A model generated the notes under the pieces. That model made no database searches and had not been told where the DNA came from. It saw only the letters and a list, made by a program, of their open reading frames with translations. Of a stretch of DNA of 57,021 nucleotides, positions 37,347 to 47,308 are shown in pieces (position 1 is the first letter of the stretch; each line of letters opens with the position of its first letter). Source of the DNA: an uncultured Oscillospiraceae bacterium (GTDB lineage Bacteria > Bacillota > Clostridia > Oscillospirales > Ruminococcaceae). Location of the stretch: the NCBI GenBank assembly GCA_910589145.1, contig CAJUSD010000021.1, forward strand, positions 1 to 57,021, given 5' to 3'. A program made the position numbers and the translations under genes.

Positions 37347-37518
37347 ATATTTTCCTTCTTTCTCTGCGGTGAGGTTTCCTGCCATTTCCGGCTATTAGCT
37401 CTATTATACAAAATATCTATGGTTCATTTCAATAAGTTATCCAAAGTCTATACAATATAGAACTTTTTTCAAAAGACAATATACCTTTTCTATAAACTTA
37501 ATAAAAGCAAAAAGCAGG

Positions 37519-37561
37519 AAAAGGGTTTGAGACACCTCTTTTAGGAATCCCAAACCCTTTT
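37519..37561. terminator. Terminator after the phosphofructokinase gene
   Basis: AAAAGGGTTTG (37519-37529) and CAAACCCTTTT (37551-37561) pair over 11 bp around a 21-nt loop, 31 nt past the stop of the minus-strand pfk gene. Confidence 0.65.
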
Positions 37562-37591
37562 TATCAATCCCTGCAAATGTTAAACAGAAGA

Positions 37592-38821
37592 TTATTTAAT
37601 ATCATAATACAAATGCCGCGGCAAACCGTCAACCATAATAGCAGTCAGTTCCGCCTGAATTAATGGACGAATGTAATTAATAAATTCTGGTGTTACATAA
37701 GTTCCGTCCTCTGTAATCCATTCACGGGGAACAACTTTTTCAACGTTGGCGATTTTATGAACGTCGTAAATATCCGTGGTGCACTGATAGGGATCACTGG
37801 AAACACGCTTAAGGGTAATCATCTTGCCGCTTTCTCCTTCAAAGGCAGCCTTTACAGCAGCTCCGCCTACCTGGAACGCCTCTGTAATATCAACACGGGA
37901 AACCATATGGGATGCACAGCGCTGGAGGGAACTAAACTCGATTGCCCTTGTCTTACATCCCAATTCGCGTGCAATATGGTTTGCAAGGAACCTGGCTGTA
38001 CCAGATAACTGGCGATGGCCAAAAGCATCCACTGAATCCACATTATCGGTCAATTCACAGACATACCGTCCATCTGGGAGTTTTACACCCTCAGAAACAG
38101 CAATTACGACAGAATCCTTTGTTTTCTGGATGGTGTTGACGCGATCCATAAATTTATCTAAATCAAAGGGGATTTCAGGCAGGAAAATCATATCCGGGCC
38201 TTCACAGTCCTCACCGCGGGCAAGTGCAGCAGCTCCGGTCAGCCATCCTGCATTACGTCCCATAATTTCCAGAATGGTAACCTGTTTTTGGCCATAGACA
38301 CGGCCGTCCCGGATAACTTCTTTGGTGATAGAACCAATATACTTGGCGGCGCTGCCGTAGCCGGGAGTATGGTCTGTAACAGCCAAATCATTGTCAATCG
38401 TTTTAGGTACGCCCATAAATTTGATATCGCTGCCAATCAACAGGCTGTAGTCATACAGTTTTTTGATTGTGTCCATAGAATCATTGCCGCCAATATAGAA
38501 GAAAAATTCTACTTCCAGCTTTTTGAGAATTTCAAAGATTTTATCATACATTTCCCGGTTCTCGTGTATCCCTGGAAGTTTAAAACGGCAGGAACCCAGA
38601 TAAGCAGATGGGGTACGTTTCAAAAGTTCAATATCCAGGTCATTGCGAATGTGCTCGGATAAGTCTATGTAGCGCTCACTTAATAGGCCCTGAATTCCAT
38701 GGAGCATTCCATATACTTTTTGTGCGCCGCGATCACGGGCTGTTTTGTAGACACCAACCAGGCTGGAATTGATGACGGCGGTTGGTCCACCTGATTGACC
38801 TACAATTACGTTTCCTCTCAT
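37592..38821 (-). CDS. 6-phosphofructokinase, probably pyrophosphate-dependent
   Basis: The 409-residue protein has GQSGGPTAVINSSLVG at its N-terminus, a phosphate-donor site YIGGNDSMDTIKK and the PKTIDNDLAVTDHTPGYGSAAKY active-site region. ATP-dependent enzymes have GGDGS and PGTIDND. The Lys in PKTIDND and the non-Gly residue in GGNDS are the changes linked to use of pyrophosphate, so reversible PPi-dependent fructose-6-phosphate phosphorylation is likely. The ATG at 38821 has GGGAGG at 7 nt; earlier in-frame starts overlap that site. The length of about 410 residues fits this clade. Confidence 0.9.
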   Translation of the reverse strand: MRGNVIVGQSGGPTAVINSSLVGVYKTARDRGAQKVYGMLHGIQGLLSERYIDLSEHIRNDLDIELLKRTPSAYLGSCRFKLPGIHENREMYDKIFEILKKLEVEFFFYIGGNDSMDTIKKLYDYSLLIGSDIKFMGVPKTIDNDLAVTDHTPGYGSAAKYIGSITKEVIRDGRVYGQKQVTILEIMGRNAGWLTGAAALARGEDCEGPDMIFLPEIPFDLDKFMDRVNTIQKTKDSVVIAVSEGVKLPDGRYVCELTDNVDSVDAFGHRQLSGTARFLANHIARELGCKTRAIEFSSLQRCASHMVSRVDITEAFQVGGAAVKAAFEGESGKMITLKRVSSDPYQCTTDIYDVHKIANVEKVVPREWITEDGTYVTPEFINYIRPLIQAELTAIMVDGLPRHLYYDIK

Positions 38822-38996
38822 GTTCATACCTCCCAAATTTGGAGCTAATTTTTACCTGTTTTTATGATACCATGCCCAAAAATAAATTGCAATCGGTTCC
38901 GTAGAAAAATTTAAAAATTTTTTTATAAAGGAGAATGAGAGAGGATAAAACGAGGAAAGGGCTGATATGTGGGCATAACCCACAGATGGGTAGTAC

Positions 38997-41471
38997 CTAG
39001 TCCATTGCATCAATGGACTCAACAATATTTGTTTTGGCAATTGTGCGCAAAGGAAGGGCAGTTGCTAGTAAGCAGGCGGCAATGGAAATAAATGCAGCTT
39101 CAAAAATGGGAATATACGGAACATGTACCAACTGCAAAGTATTCGTTGTTGCAGCATCTATCAATATGGTACAAATATATCCTAATATCCCGCCAACAAC
39201 AGATGCAATGATTCCGTAATATGCTCCTTCCCATAAAAAAGTCTTATAAAGGCTGCCTATATTCATTCCTATTGCACGCTGTATGCCAATTTCTGATATT
39301 CGGGTATGAATGTTGCTGTAAACAGTATTAATGATGTTCAATATTCCAATAAGCCCAATCAGTAATATAAGCACCCAGCAAAGCATATTGATTTGTTCAA
39401 AACTTTCTGCAAGCTGTGCGTTGGTCTGCTGATAGGAAAGCCAGTGGCTGCCGGGGTTTCTATTGCACCAGTTATCCAGCCATTGTTCAAATTGTTCATT
39501 ATCTGAATTTGACGTTAAAATAGGATAAACTTCTGAATAACGGTTAGTTCCCGTCAATCGGTCATATGCTTCATCCGTTACAATTATCTGTACCCCATTT
39601 AAGAAGCCCCCATTATTAATCGTAATAGCCGCGTCGGTAATTCCTGCGACACGCAGTTTAAGACCGTTTACTGTAATCATGTCGCCTGTTTTTAAATTTG
39701 TTGTATCTACAGTCTGCCCTTCATAGGAAAAGGCAATTGGGTTTTTTACAATACAGGCACTGCCGGATATCAGGTCTATCATATCCTGTTCTGTTAGCCC
39801 ATCCACAAAGGAAACTAAACGGGTATCGTCTATGCCGGCAATATGGAAGGCTTCCCATGATTGAAGTGAAAAGTCAAGCTCCAATTCCCTATCTTTGTTT
39901 TGGCTGTAGGTTGACAATTTTGTTGTCGATAGATGTTCAACCGATTCGTTCTCACGGATTTCAGCCACACTTTGCGGTTCTATCCCAATACTTTCATTTG
40001 TAATTGAGTAATCGCCTAAATACATATCTTTCACATTGCTGCTTGTGTCCAAAAGAGCAATAGCACTTTGCAGGGCCACAAATACAGTAATGCTCATAAC
40101 CAGGGAGAGAATCGTAATAACGGTTCTGCTGCGTCCGCGTTTTAAATTCAGCCTTGCATAATAGGCTTCAAAATTGCGGATTGATTTAACCTTCCGGCTG
40201 CTCCGCTTTATCTTTATACTTTGTCCGGCTATCGCAACTGTCGGGGAAACATGGGATGCATACCGCGCTGCTGGAAAGGCAGCAAGCATTGCAAATAATA
40301 GTGATATAAAGATGCTCACAGCAAAGGGAACCATATTGTTGGAATTTGCCGCACGAATTGTATTATTTAGTTCCTCGGCACTGTCTGCCATAAATAGGTC
40401 AGGGTTAAGGATTCCGGTTGCAGCTATTAGAACGCTCTTTGAAGATAATGCTCCAACCAGCAGCCCAATAGGGATGCCAATACCGCATAATATTAGAAGC
40501 TGCAGAGTAACCAGGCGGTAAACCTGTCCCCGCTCCCCGCCGATTGCACGTAATGTTCCATATTCCCTGATACGCTTTGTTATAGAGATTTTTAGGATAT
40601 TGTAAATGACCAGCCCAGCCGCAAGCAAAACAAGAGCTCCAACCATAATACCGGCAACTGCCATAAAGGAAAATCCAGTATCCATATTGGATGTTTCCGC
40701 CTCATGATAGGAAATTCCCAGGGCATCTAATAGAATCCAGTTGTATTGTACCTTTGATTCAGCAACGCCAAGAGTGTCTATAAGTTCGTCAATAATGGAT
40801 TGGAACTGAACTGTATTTTTTGTTTTAAAATCAGTGGAATAGAGCAAATAATTTTCTGGCAGCAGCATAGAAGCTGTTCCTTCACCTAATACAGCTCCCA
40901 GCACACCAGTAGAATAACCAATGTAGTTGCCCTTTAATATACCACAGACAGTGAATTCAGCGGAATATTCATATGCTGGTATCGTCCCATCCATAAAGCC
41001 TCTTTCTGCCTGTAGTTTAATTGTATCGCCAACCTGAATTCTGCTGTCTAGGTAATGCAAAGCGTTTTCCGGCAAAGCAATTTCCAGCGGTGCAGCCGGA
41101 AGCCGCCCTTCTTTTAATTGATTCAAGGAGGGGTAAGCCTTTAACGCTCCATCTAAGTATTCACGTGTATAAAGGGTTAAGCCGCTGTTGCCCAGTTTGA
41201 TACTGCCCACATTTATTAAAGAACCAACATTGTAAAGGCGGGGATCCTCCTTTAACTTCAACATCTGAGCATATGTTATCTCGTGAAAGGTTGCAAAGCG
41301 GTTGCCGTTTAGGGAAGACGCCTGATCTATTCGCATTGTCTGCAAAATACCAAGAGAATGGCTGACAGTTGTTGTCATAATACAGGAAAGAATAACAGCG
41401 GTCAAAATAAGGGCAGCTATTATCTTTTGTTCCTTTAATTCCTTAATGGAAAGTGACAAATAGGATTTCAT
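38997..41471 (-). CDS. ABC exporter permease with two FtsX domains
   Basis: The 824-residue protein has an N-terminal helix, a large extracytoplasmic domain, an FtsX helix trio near 270-400 (TKRIREYGTLRAIGGERGQVYRLV), a second N-terminal-like helix near 455, another outside domain, and a C-terminal FtsX trio (RISEIGIQRAIGMNIGSLYKTFLWEG). It is the membrane part of a MacB/antimicrobial-peptide-type exporter. Its start overlaps the end of the ATPase gene by one base. With the kinase and regulator upstream, it looks like a peptide-sensing and detoxification module. Confidence 0.88.
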   Translation of the reverse strand: MKSYLSLSIKELKEQKIIAALILTAVILSCIMTTTVSHSLGILQTMRIDQASSLNGNRFATFHEITYAQMLKLKEDPRLYNVGSLINVGSIKLGNSGLTLYTREYLDGALKAYPSLNQLKEGRLPAAPLEIALPENALHYLDSRIQVGDTIKLQAERGFMDGTIPAYEYSAEFTVCGILKGNYIGYSTGVLGAVLGEGTASMLLPENYLLYSTDFKTKNTVQFQSIIDELIDTLGVAESKVQYNWILLDALGISYHEAETSNMDTGFSFMAVAGIMVGALVLLAAGLVIYNILKISITKRIREYGTLRAIGGERGQVYRLVTLQLLILCGIGIPIGLLVGALSSKSVLIAATGILNPDLFMADSAEELNNTIRAANSNNMVPFAVSIFISLLFAMLAAFPAARYASHVSPTVAIAGQSIKIKRSSRKVKSIRNFEAYYARLNLKRGRSRTVITILSLVMSITVFVALQSAIALLDTSSNVKDMYLGDYSITNESIGIEPQSVAEIRENESVEHLSTTKLSTYSQNKDRELELDFSLQSWEAFHIAGIDDTRLVSFVDGLTEQDMIDLISGSACIVKNPIAFSYEGQTVDTTNLKTGDMITVNGLKLRVAGITDAAITINNGGFLNGVQIIVTDEAYDRLTGTNRYSEVYPILTSNSDNEQFEQWLDNWCNRNPGSHWLSYQQTNAQLAESFEQINMLCWVLILLIGLIGILNIINTVYSNIHTRISEIGIQRAIGMNIGSLYKTFLWEGAYYGIIASVVGGILGYICTILIDAATTNTLQLVHVPYIPIFEAAFISIAACLLATALPLRTIAKTNIVESIDAMD

Positions 41472-42142
41472 TATGCAGTCACCTCCGAAAGCTCCCCGTC
41501 AACGATTGTAAAACAGCGTTCTGCCATTTCTGCAATATTTAGGTCATGGGTGATTATAATAAGCGTCTTTTTCATCTTTTCCCGAACTTTGCAAAGCATT
41601 TTCATTACTTCACTGCCGCTTTTGCTGTCAAGGTTTCCCGTGGGTTCATCGGCAAAGATAATGTCCGGCTTTGCAATTAGTGCCCGGGCAATCGCTACCC
41701 GTTGCTGCTGCCCGCCAGATAATTCATGGGGAAGGTGTGAAAGACGGTTTTCCAGACCCAAAAGGGAACAAAGCTCCTGTAAATATACTTCATCAGCTTG
41801 TTTTTTATCCAAAAGCAAAGGCATGATGATATTTTCGTAGGCAGTTAGAACAGGAAGCAGGTTAAAATGCTGGAATATAAACCCAACCTTTTGACGGCGA
41901 AAGGCTGAAAGCTTTTTGTCACTGCCATTATGGATATCGAAATCACCATAATGTACACTGCCGGAAGTAGGTCGGTCTAACCCGCTGATAATATGCAGCA
42001 GCGTACTTTTCCCGCTGCCGGATGGCCCCATAATAGAAATAAAATCCCCCTCACGTATTGTCATAGATGCACAGTTAAGGGCAACAACCTGATTTTCATT
42101 TACGCCGTAGATTTTTGAGATATTTTTTACCTGGATTTCCAT
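41471..42142 (-). CDS. ABC exporter ATPase (MacB/LolD type)
   Basis: The 223-residue protein has Walker A GPSGSGKST, the Q loop IFQHFNLLP, the signature LSGGQQQRVAIARAL, Walker B DIIFADEPTGNLDSKSG and the H loop IITHD. It powers the FtsX-type permease encoded just downstream. A start at the ATG matches AAGGAGA upstream. A 67-nt gap separates it from the kinase gene. Confidence 0.95.
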   Translation of the reverse strand: MEIQVKNISKIYGVNENQVVALNCASMTIREGDFISIMGPSGSGKSTLLHIISGLDRPTSGSVHYGDFDIHNGSDKKLSAFRRQKVGFIFQHFNLLPVLTAYENIIMPLLLDKKQADEVYLQELCSLLGLENRLSHLPHELSGGQQQRVAIARALIAKPDIIFADEPTGNLDSKSGSEVMKMLCKVREKMKKTLIIITHDLNIAEMAERCFTIVDGELSEVTA

Positions 42143-42209
42143 ATAAATTCTCCTTATTTGTTATTGATAAGGAGAGTTTATAATGTAAATCTCAAAAATA
42201 TCTCAAGGG

Positions 42210-43343
42210 TTACCTGACTTTTAATGCAGCCGAAACGATCGTACCTGTTTGGGTGTTTTGAATTGTTATGCTCCCGCTGTGCCGTTCTGCCAAAAGTTTA
42301 GAAGTATATAAGCCCATTCCAAAATGCTCTGAATCCCCACTGCCTTTTTGAAACGGCTGGATGCCGTTTTTTATCAATGAAATGGGAAAACCACAACCAT
42401 CGTCTGTTACAGTTAGTTTAAACATATCTTCTGTCATAGTACAAGAAATAGAAACGCTTTGTTTTGCAAACCGCAGTGCATTTGACATAAAATTTTCTGC
42501 AATTTGGAATAAGATGGATTTATCTATCAGGATAGAGTGCAAATATGGATCTGTTTCAAAATTAATTAGCTTATCAGTTTCAAAAAAGTGTACCATTTTT
42601 TCCAGTTCTAAAATAATGCTGTTCCAATCAGTGATTTCCCGGACAAGTGGTATTTCCTCTATCCTCTGAATACTGCTCATAGACTCTATATAATGCTCAA
42701 TTCTATCTGTGTAGCTTTCAATTAGGGATAAATGCTCAAAAAACTGCCCAGTGTCTACTGTACCATCTAAAATGGCCTGTTTTGCCAGTTTTGCCGAACC
42801 CTTCAAGACAGTAACAGGGTTTCTCAAATTATGGGAAAACGCAGCGTTTAACCGTTTGCGCTCCTCTGCCTGCCGCCACAGTTCGCGGTTGTTTTCAAGT
42901 AATGCTTTCCGCATGGTTTCAAAAGCAGTACAGAGCTGCCCCATTTCGTCCTGTGAATGTGTTTCAATCATAAAATCAAGGTCATTTTCTATCATACGGG
43001 AAGTAGCCATTGAAAGTATTTTCAACGGCTCCTTTAACTTTAAACGATAGAACATGGAGGCAGTCGAGAACAGCGCTAATGTATAAATGCTTACTGGCAG
43101 AGCAATTTGGAGAAAAGAAAAAATTTCAGCAATTTTAATGGCATTTTCCGCTGGTTCCGGTATTTTTATCATAGTGATGGGGCTGGAATGGACATCAATA
43201 ATAAATCCCTGCGGTGCAATTAGAGAGGATAAATTCATACATCCCCAAAAGGCAGCAGCGGATAAAACCAGGGCAGCTGTATTATTAATGAAAGCAATAG
43301 TAAACAGGGACTTCTTTAAATTCATTTGTTTTATCCGTTCCAC
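42210..43343 (-). CDS. Sensor histidine kinase
   Basis: The 377-residue protein has membrane helices near residues 14-36 and 74-97 with a short outer loop of about 35 residues, then HAMP, the phospho-acceptor helix with His171 (AAFSHNLRNPVTVLKG) and an ATPase domain (N box ENFMSNALRFAK, G box DDGCGFP, GMGLYTSKLLAERHSG). The H box HNLRNP differs from the common HELRTP. The small outer loop resembles kinases that sense through their ABC partner. The GTG start overlaps the regulator gene by 13 nt; an ATG six codons in is possible. Confidence 0.9.
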   Translation of the reverse strand: MERIKQMNLKKSLFTIAFINNTAALVLSAAAFWGCMNLSSLIAPQGFIIDVHSSPITMIKIPEPAENAIKIAEIFSFLQIALPVSIYTLALFSTASMFYRLKLKEPLKILSMATSRMIENDLDFMIETHSQDEMGQLCTAFETMRKALLENNRELWRQAEERKRLNAAFSHNLRNPVTVLKGSAKLAKQAILDGTVDTGQFFEHLSLIESYTDRIEHYIESMSSIQRIEEIPLVREITDWNSIILELEKMVHFFETDKLINFETDPYLHSILIDKSILFQIAENFMSNALRFAKQSVSISCTMTEDMFKLTVTDDGCGFPISLIKNGIQPFQKGSGDSEHFGMGLYTSKLLAERHSGSITIQNTQTGTIVSAALKVR

Positions 43344-44005
43344 TTATAACCAATCCCCCAAACTGTTTCTATATAACTATGAGGCGATACAGATGAAAAT
43401 TTTGTCCGTATTTTCCGTATATGTTCCATAATAGTATCACTGCTGCCGTCTCCTTCTATTCCCCAGATCGTTTCATACATTCTTTCGCGGTCAAAAACCT
43501 GACCGGCATTTACAGAGAGCAATTCCACAATATCAAATTCTTTTTTGGATAAAGAAACGGCTGTTCCGTTTATGGAAATTTCCCGTTTTGCATAGTCAAT
43601 AACCATATTATTAAAAAAGCGCAAAACAGATTGTTCCTGTCTTCTGTTTTCACGGCGAAGATGTGCGGCAACCCTTGCACCTAGTTCATCAAGGTCAAAG
43701 GGCTTTATAATATAATCATCAGCTCCTGCTGAGAATCCCTTTATTTTATCTGTTACCTCAATGCGGGCGGTTAAAAAAAGAATGGGGCAGGTGATATATT
43801 TACGGATATTTTGGCATACTGTAAGTCCATCCATATCCGGCATATTTATATCAAGCAGAACAATATCCGGTGAACAGGACATTTTCTTTAAGGCTTCCTG
43901 TCCATTATACGCTGTTATAACTTGATAACCTAACATTTTAAAGTAGTTTCTCATAATAGAAACAATTCCTTCTTCATCATCAACCAGCATAATCTTCTTA
44001 TTCAA
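43331..44005 (-). CDS. OmpR-family response regulator
   Basis: The 224-residue protein has a receiver domain (DDEE acidic pocket, phospho-acceptor Asp52 in VLLDINMPDMDG, Lys in IIKPFD) and a C-terminal winged helix (LSKKEFDIVELLSVNAGQVFDRERMYETIWG). It is the first gene of the regulator-kinase-ATPase-permease operon and probably activates the exporter. It starts at TTG with GGGGTG upstream. Confidence 0.93.
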   Translation of the reverse strand: MNKKIMLVDDEEGIVSIMRNYFKMLGYQVITAYNGQEALKKMSCSPDIVLLDINMPDMDGLTVCQNIRKYITCPILFLTARIEVTDKIKGFSAGADDYIIKPFDLDELGARVAAHLRRENRRQEQSVLRFFNNMVIDYAKREISINGTAVSLSKKEFDIVELLSVNAGQVFDRERMYETIWGIEGDGSSDTIMEHIRKIRTKFSSVSPHSYIETVWGIGYKWNG

Positions 44006-44137
44006 AATTGTTCACCCCTTTACGAAATGTATTTTTACACTTAAATCTCAATTATTCCTCAACATTTTTTCTTACCTGAAATATTAAGAAATGGCATAGC
44101 TTCCGCTACGCCATTTCTAAAAATAATCCTACTCTTA

Positions 44138-44261
44138 GAGCCTATCCCAAAATAATCCGCACCCATCCAGCTTGCATATTTTCCGCCAAACTACGTTGAT
44201 TTCCCTGTCGGGCGACAGCCCGCCTGCGCAGTCTGGGCATGTCTCATTCTGGGATAAGCTC
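44138..44261. mobile_element. MITE-like element with GAGCCTATCCCA ends
   Basis: The 124-bp element has terminal inverted repeats GAGCCTATCCCA (left) and the inverse of TGGGATAAGCTC (right; 11 of 12 match), flanked by TTA on both sides (44135-44137 and 44262-44264), consistent with a 3-bp target duplication. It encodes nothing. The ends resemble those of IS5/ISL2-type elements that could move it. An internal GTCGGGCGAC palindrome is present. Confidence 0.65.
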
Positions 44262-44312
44262 TTAATATATAAATTTATTACTGAGGGATGTTTAACATCA
44301 TTAAAAATGAAA

Positions 44313-45125
44313 TCATGATAGAGTATCTACTCCCGGAATGGCAATATTCTCCCTATGCAAATCTAAGTATTCAATAATAAACTGTGCATTTTCTGGGCTG
44401 AGGCGGGATAAATCTTCAGGCCTTTGAGCATCTGAAGCTAGGCAGAAACGGCATCCAGCCTGTTTTGCAATAGCAAACATGGAAAGATATGTTTTTTGAT
44501 ACAGAGGATTTCTTAACCCATGTACAAAAGAACCAAGGTTAATTTCAATAATCTTGTTATTTTTTGCAGCGAGAGAAAAACATTTGCTCAGGACAGAATC
44601 TGGAAGAAACTGAAAAATTGATTCTAAAAAGTCCTGCTGCTGAAAACGGGAAGCAGTTGGGTCAAAAGGATGGGCGATAACGGTAGCCACTGGCAGAGAA
44701 GCAACTTCTAAAAAAGTTTTTTTCATATAGTCTGCAATCTCGCTTGGCTGAGATAAGGAAGCGGGAAAGGTAAAACCAGGAAGGAAAAAGTGGGAATGGG
44801 GGACAACAATATAGTCTAAAAGTTCTGACTGAGGAGGACAGATTCCAACTTGGGGTATTGTTGCAGCATATTCTGTTTCGCAGCCCCAAAGGAGCTTGGG
44901 TGTATGGGATTGGGGGAAATCTTTGCGAAGGTTTAGTACACTTTCCAAGGTTTTATCCTGGTAATAGGGATTACTGGTTGGAATATTGGCAATATCCCAA
45001 AGATGTTCGGTGATCCCTAGTATCTCAGTACCAAAGGATTTCGAGATTTCCAAGTAAGAGGATAGCGTTTTTCCTTTTTGTATGTGAAGATGTACATCAT
45101 GCAGAGGGATATCTCGTATTTTCAA
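44313..45125 (-). CDS. PHP-domain phosphoesterase (histidinol-phosphatase-like)
   Basis: The 270-residue protein has the metal-binding motifs of the PHP superfamily in order: DVHLH (residues 10-14), GITEH, GCETEY, HSHF, AHPFD and SDAQ. PHP phosphatases hydrolyse phosphomonoesters with a trinuclear metal centre. No his gene is nearby, so histidine synthesis is not implied. Translation probably starts at TTG, with AAAGGAG at 7 nt. The gene sits between two elements with matching GAGCCTATC ends (44138-44261 and 45141-45173). Confidence 0.85.
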   Translation of the reverse strand: MKIRDIPLHDVHLHIQKGKTLSSYLEISKSFGTEILGITEHLWDIANIPTSNPYYQDKTLESVLNLRKDFPQSHTPKLLWGCETEYAATIPQVGICPPQSELLDYIVVPHSHFFLPGFTFPASLSQPSEIADYMKKTFLEVASLPVATVIAHPFDPTASRFQQQDFLESIFQFLPDSVLSKCFSLAAKNNKIIEINLGSFVHGLRNPLYQKTYLSMFAIAKQAGCRFCLASDAQRPEDLSRLSPENAQFIIEYLDLHRENIAIPGVDTLS

Positions 45126-45140
45126 TATTTGACTCCTTTC

Positions 45141-45173
45141 TTAGAGCCTATCTCATTATGAGATAGGCTCTAA
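45141..45173. repeat. Perfect inverted repeat with the same ends as the MITE
   Basis: TTAGAGCCTATCTCA (45141-45155) and its exact inverse (45159-45173) form a 15-bp stem with a TTA loop. The arm matches the terminal repeat of the element at 44138-44261. It lies 15 nt upstream of the PHP gene and would be in its leader. Confidence 0.7.
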
Positions 45174-45184
45174 GTATATTCCTG

Positions 45185-45214
45185 TTTTAAGTATATCATA
45201 TGATATACTTAAAA
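45185..45214. promoter_or_regulatory. Perfect 30-bp palindrome upstream of the PHP gene
   Basis: TTTTAAGTATATCAT followed by its exact inverse makes a loop-free palindrome. A dimeric repressor site is likely. It is 60-90 nt upstream of the PHP start and may cover its promoter. Confidence 0.55.
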
Positions 45215-45355
45215 CTCCTATGTTTTTAATAAAATAGGCTTAAATAGATATTTGTCCTAAAATTTTATGGGTAGTGTTTGTAATTGACAGCTACAAATAC
45301 GTCTAATATAAGGGCGGCTTTCTTCCCCTGTCCTTTTTCCTTCCTTTACAAAAGT

Positions 45356-45383
45356 CCCTTGCTATGTTTTCACATAACAAGGG
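45356..45383 (-). terminator. Terminator after the secreted protein gene
   Basis: CCCTTG-C-TATGT and ACATA-A-CAAGGG pair around a TTTC loop with one internal mismatch; on the minus strand a short CTTTTG tail follows. Confidence 0.6.
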
Positions 45384-45402
45384 ATATCATTAATATTCCA
45401 TC

Positions 45403-46473
45403 TTATTTTTTCAAAATGATTTTTACTGCCTGCGGCGAATTTAGATTCTGTGTTTCCTGTATATCTGAAAAGTCGTCAATACTTTCAGATGCAACTACAT
45501 AGCTCCCCAGCCTCTTAACACTTCGGACAGTCGTTGTATTATATGTGCTGTCGTATTCGCCTTCCAAACGTGTCAATTCTCCACCTTCATAACTATATAT
45601 CACTGTGTTTTCCCCTCCCACAGCCTGAAACGTCAATTCACCGGAGTTAATAAAGGATGGATTCCCAGGAAATGATATAAAATGGAAGGAACATTCAGGA
45701 TACAGTTCTGCTATATCCTCTATTTCATCCAAAGAATAATATAAATTAACCGTCTTTTGTGCAGCAGAAATACATGTAGTATAAGCGGCTATTTCTCCAA
45801 ATTCCAGAGTCAGCATCTTATCTTTCCCTGCCGCCATATATAATTCTTCTCCATCTGCAAGAACCCCTCGATTGGCAATAGAATCTTCATCCAGATGAAT
45901 CTTCATTTGGTAGTTCTCTACATTATTATAATATGCTGTAAATTCTATTGGCTGGCTAATCAAAGTATCACCTTTTTCTAAAATTAATATATTGCGTTCC
46001 CCTTTGTTGCTGCGCAAATTCCTTGTATAATTTCGCTGTTCCTTATCCCAATATATGTTCCGATTGGCTGTAAAACTAATTTCTGCCTTTACAGTTTCCT
46101 CTTTTATCCCATAAGTATGCGCTATAGTCATCTCTAATAGTGCAGAATCATCTTCTCGTGTAATGATTGGCACGCCTTTTAAGAGTTCCTCGCCTTCCGT
46201 TACAACTACTTTAATACGTACACTTCCAAGTTCTATTAAATCCGCTAACTGTGAACTTGTCATTGTCAATGTTTCATTTTTTCCTAATACTTGAAACCTA
46301 TTAATCGAAATCTCCCATATACCGCATTTTCCAAAAGGAACTGGATGATGCAGCTGCTCTATGGCACCTATTTCTGCTAGAGATACAGATACTTCCTGAT
46401 CGTCTGCATAAACTGTCCCAACCATTCCACAGGCTGCTGTCAATGCCGCTAAAAGTGTGGCTAGCTTTTTCAT
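45403..46473 (-). CDS. Secreted protein of unknown function
   Basis: The 356-residue protein begins with a Sec signal peptide (MKKLATLLAALTAACGMVGT...YADD, cleavage likely near residue 24). The mature part looks mainly beta-stranded and acidic. It contains no LPXTG, choline-binding, SLH or other anchoring motif, and I do not recognise its family. GGAGGG precedes the start. A T-rich 340-base stretch upstream holds repeat copy E further away. It could be a surface or matrix protein. Confidence 0.7.
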   Translation of the reverse strand: MKKLATLLAALTAACGMVGTVYADDQEVSVSLAEIGAIEQLHHPVPFGKCGIWEISINRFQVLGKNETLTMTSSQLADLIELGSVRIKVVVTEGEELLKGVPIITREDDSALLEMTIAHTYGIKEETVKAEISFTANRNIYWDKEQRNYTRNLRSNKGERNILILEKGDTLISQPIEFTAYYNNVENYQMKIHLDEDSIANRGVLADGEELYMAAGKDKMLTLEFGEIAAYTTCISAAQKTVNLYYSLDEIEDIAELYPECSFHFISFPGNPSFINSGELTFQAVGGENTVIYSYEGGELTRLEGEYDSTYNTTTVRSVKRLGSYVVASESIDDFSDIQETQNLNSPQAVKIILKK

Positions 46474-46809
46474 CCTTTTTCCCTCCTTCTTTATACGGAT
46501 TTTTAAAAACCATTTGCATCGGATATCTTTGTTTTTACTATTATATTTATTATATAGAGTTTTCGTTTTTTTTGCAACTCTATTTTGTATTAAATTTGTA
46601 ATTATTTTTCTCTAAAATTTAAAAAATCTTACATCCGGCTTCCTTGTTCTTCTAGTTTTTACCCGTTTTTTTCCTGTTTTTCCATTCTTTTTCTATTTCC
46701 TTCCTAACCTTTACTTTTGTTTCCCTTTTGTAAAATCTATGCGCCTTCCTCTTATAAAATAACATGTGTCATGTAAAAGGTATATGAAGTCTGGTAAAGA
46801 GCCTTTTTA

Positions 46810-46962
46810 GTGAGTGGGAATGTTTTGCGTCTGTAGACACGACTGGAATTTTTTAGGAGTGCAGCTTTGCTGCACATAGCTTTGCTGCACATAGCTTTGC
46901 TGCACAAACCCCTGGATCGAAATCTTTTTGATTCGTCCTCGGCTTATTCCCGCAGATTAAAT
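46810..46962 (-). repeat. Composite intergenic repeat, copy E, with a 3x15-nt tandem array
   Basis: On the minus strand, a head (CTGCGGGAATAAGC then GACGAATCAAAAAG, about 46962-46916) is followed by a tandem array. On the plus strand, (GC/AT)AGCTTTGCTGCAC occurs three times at 46861-46905, and GTGCAGC/GCTGCAC form a hairpin at 46859-46875. A further arm GCGTCTGTAGACACGAC corresponds to hairpin 2 of copy C. Confidence 0.65.
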
Positions 46963-47023
46963 TTCCTGCCGGGTTATTAAAATGATATGCCCATGAAATC
47001 TTGTTTAAATACAGATTCAGGGC

Positions 47024-47052
47024 TTGTCAAAGACAACTTTTTGTATTATAAT
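47024..47052 (+). promoter_or_regulatory. Promoter of the SRP RNA
   Basis: TTGTCA (47024-47029) and TATAAT (47047-47052) are separated by 17 nt, placing the start of transcription near 47060. Confidence 0.75.
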
Positions 47053-47059
47053 AAACCAA

Positions 47060-47264
47060 GTCAGGCAAAATATAGAACAGGTAAGGTCGGAAATCGGACC
47101 ATGCAGGTGGGTGGGTCCTGTACGACGAAGCACCGTGAACCATGTCAGGCGGGGAACCGAGCAGCATTAAGCGGTTGTCTTTGGGTGATATAGGTAGTCT
47201 GTCCGCCTGTGTGGTCGGATATCCGGCAATAGTTCCCGTATAGGGGAGCGTACCTGTTCTTTTC
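47060..47264 (+). ncRNA. ffs: Signal recognition particle RNA
   Basis: The S-domain signature is clear: GGGTCCTG, GAACCATGTCAGG, then GGAACCGAGCAGCATTAAG. AGAACAGGTA near the 5' end pairs with TACCTGTTCT at 47251-47260, closing the molecule, and a T-rich tract follows. With the Ffh GTPase, this RNA targets membrane proteins co-translationally. Placement upstream of dnaX is as in Bacillus. The ends are estimated from the promoter and terminal stem. Confidence 0.88.
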
Positions 47265-47308
47265 TTATACCCATTCACCCAATAGATTAGAAATCAGGGG
47301 GCGTGGAG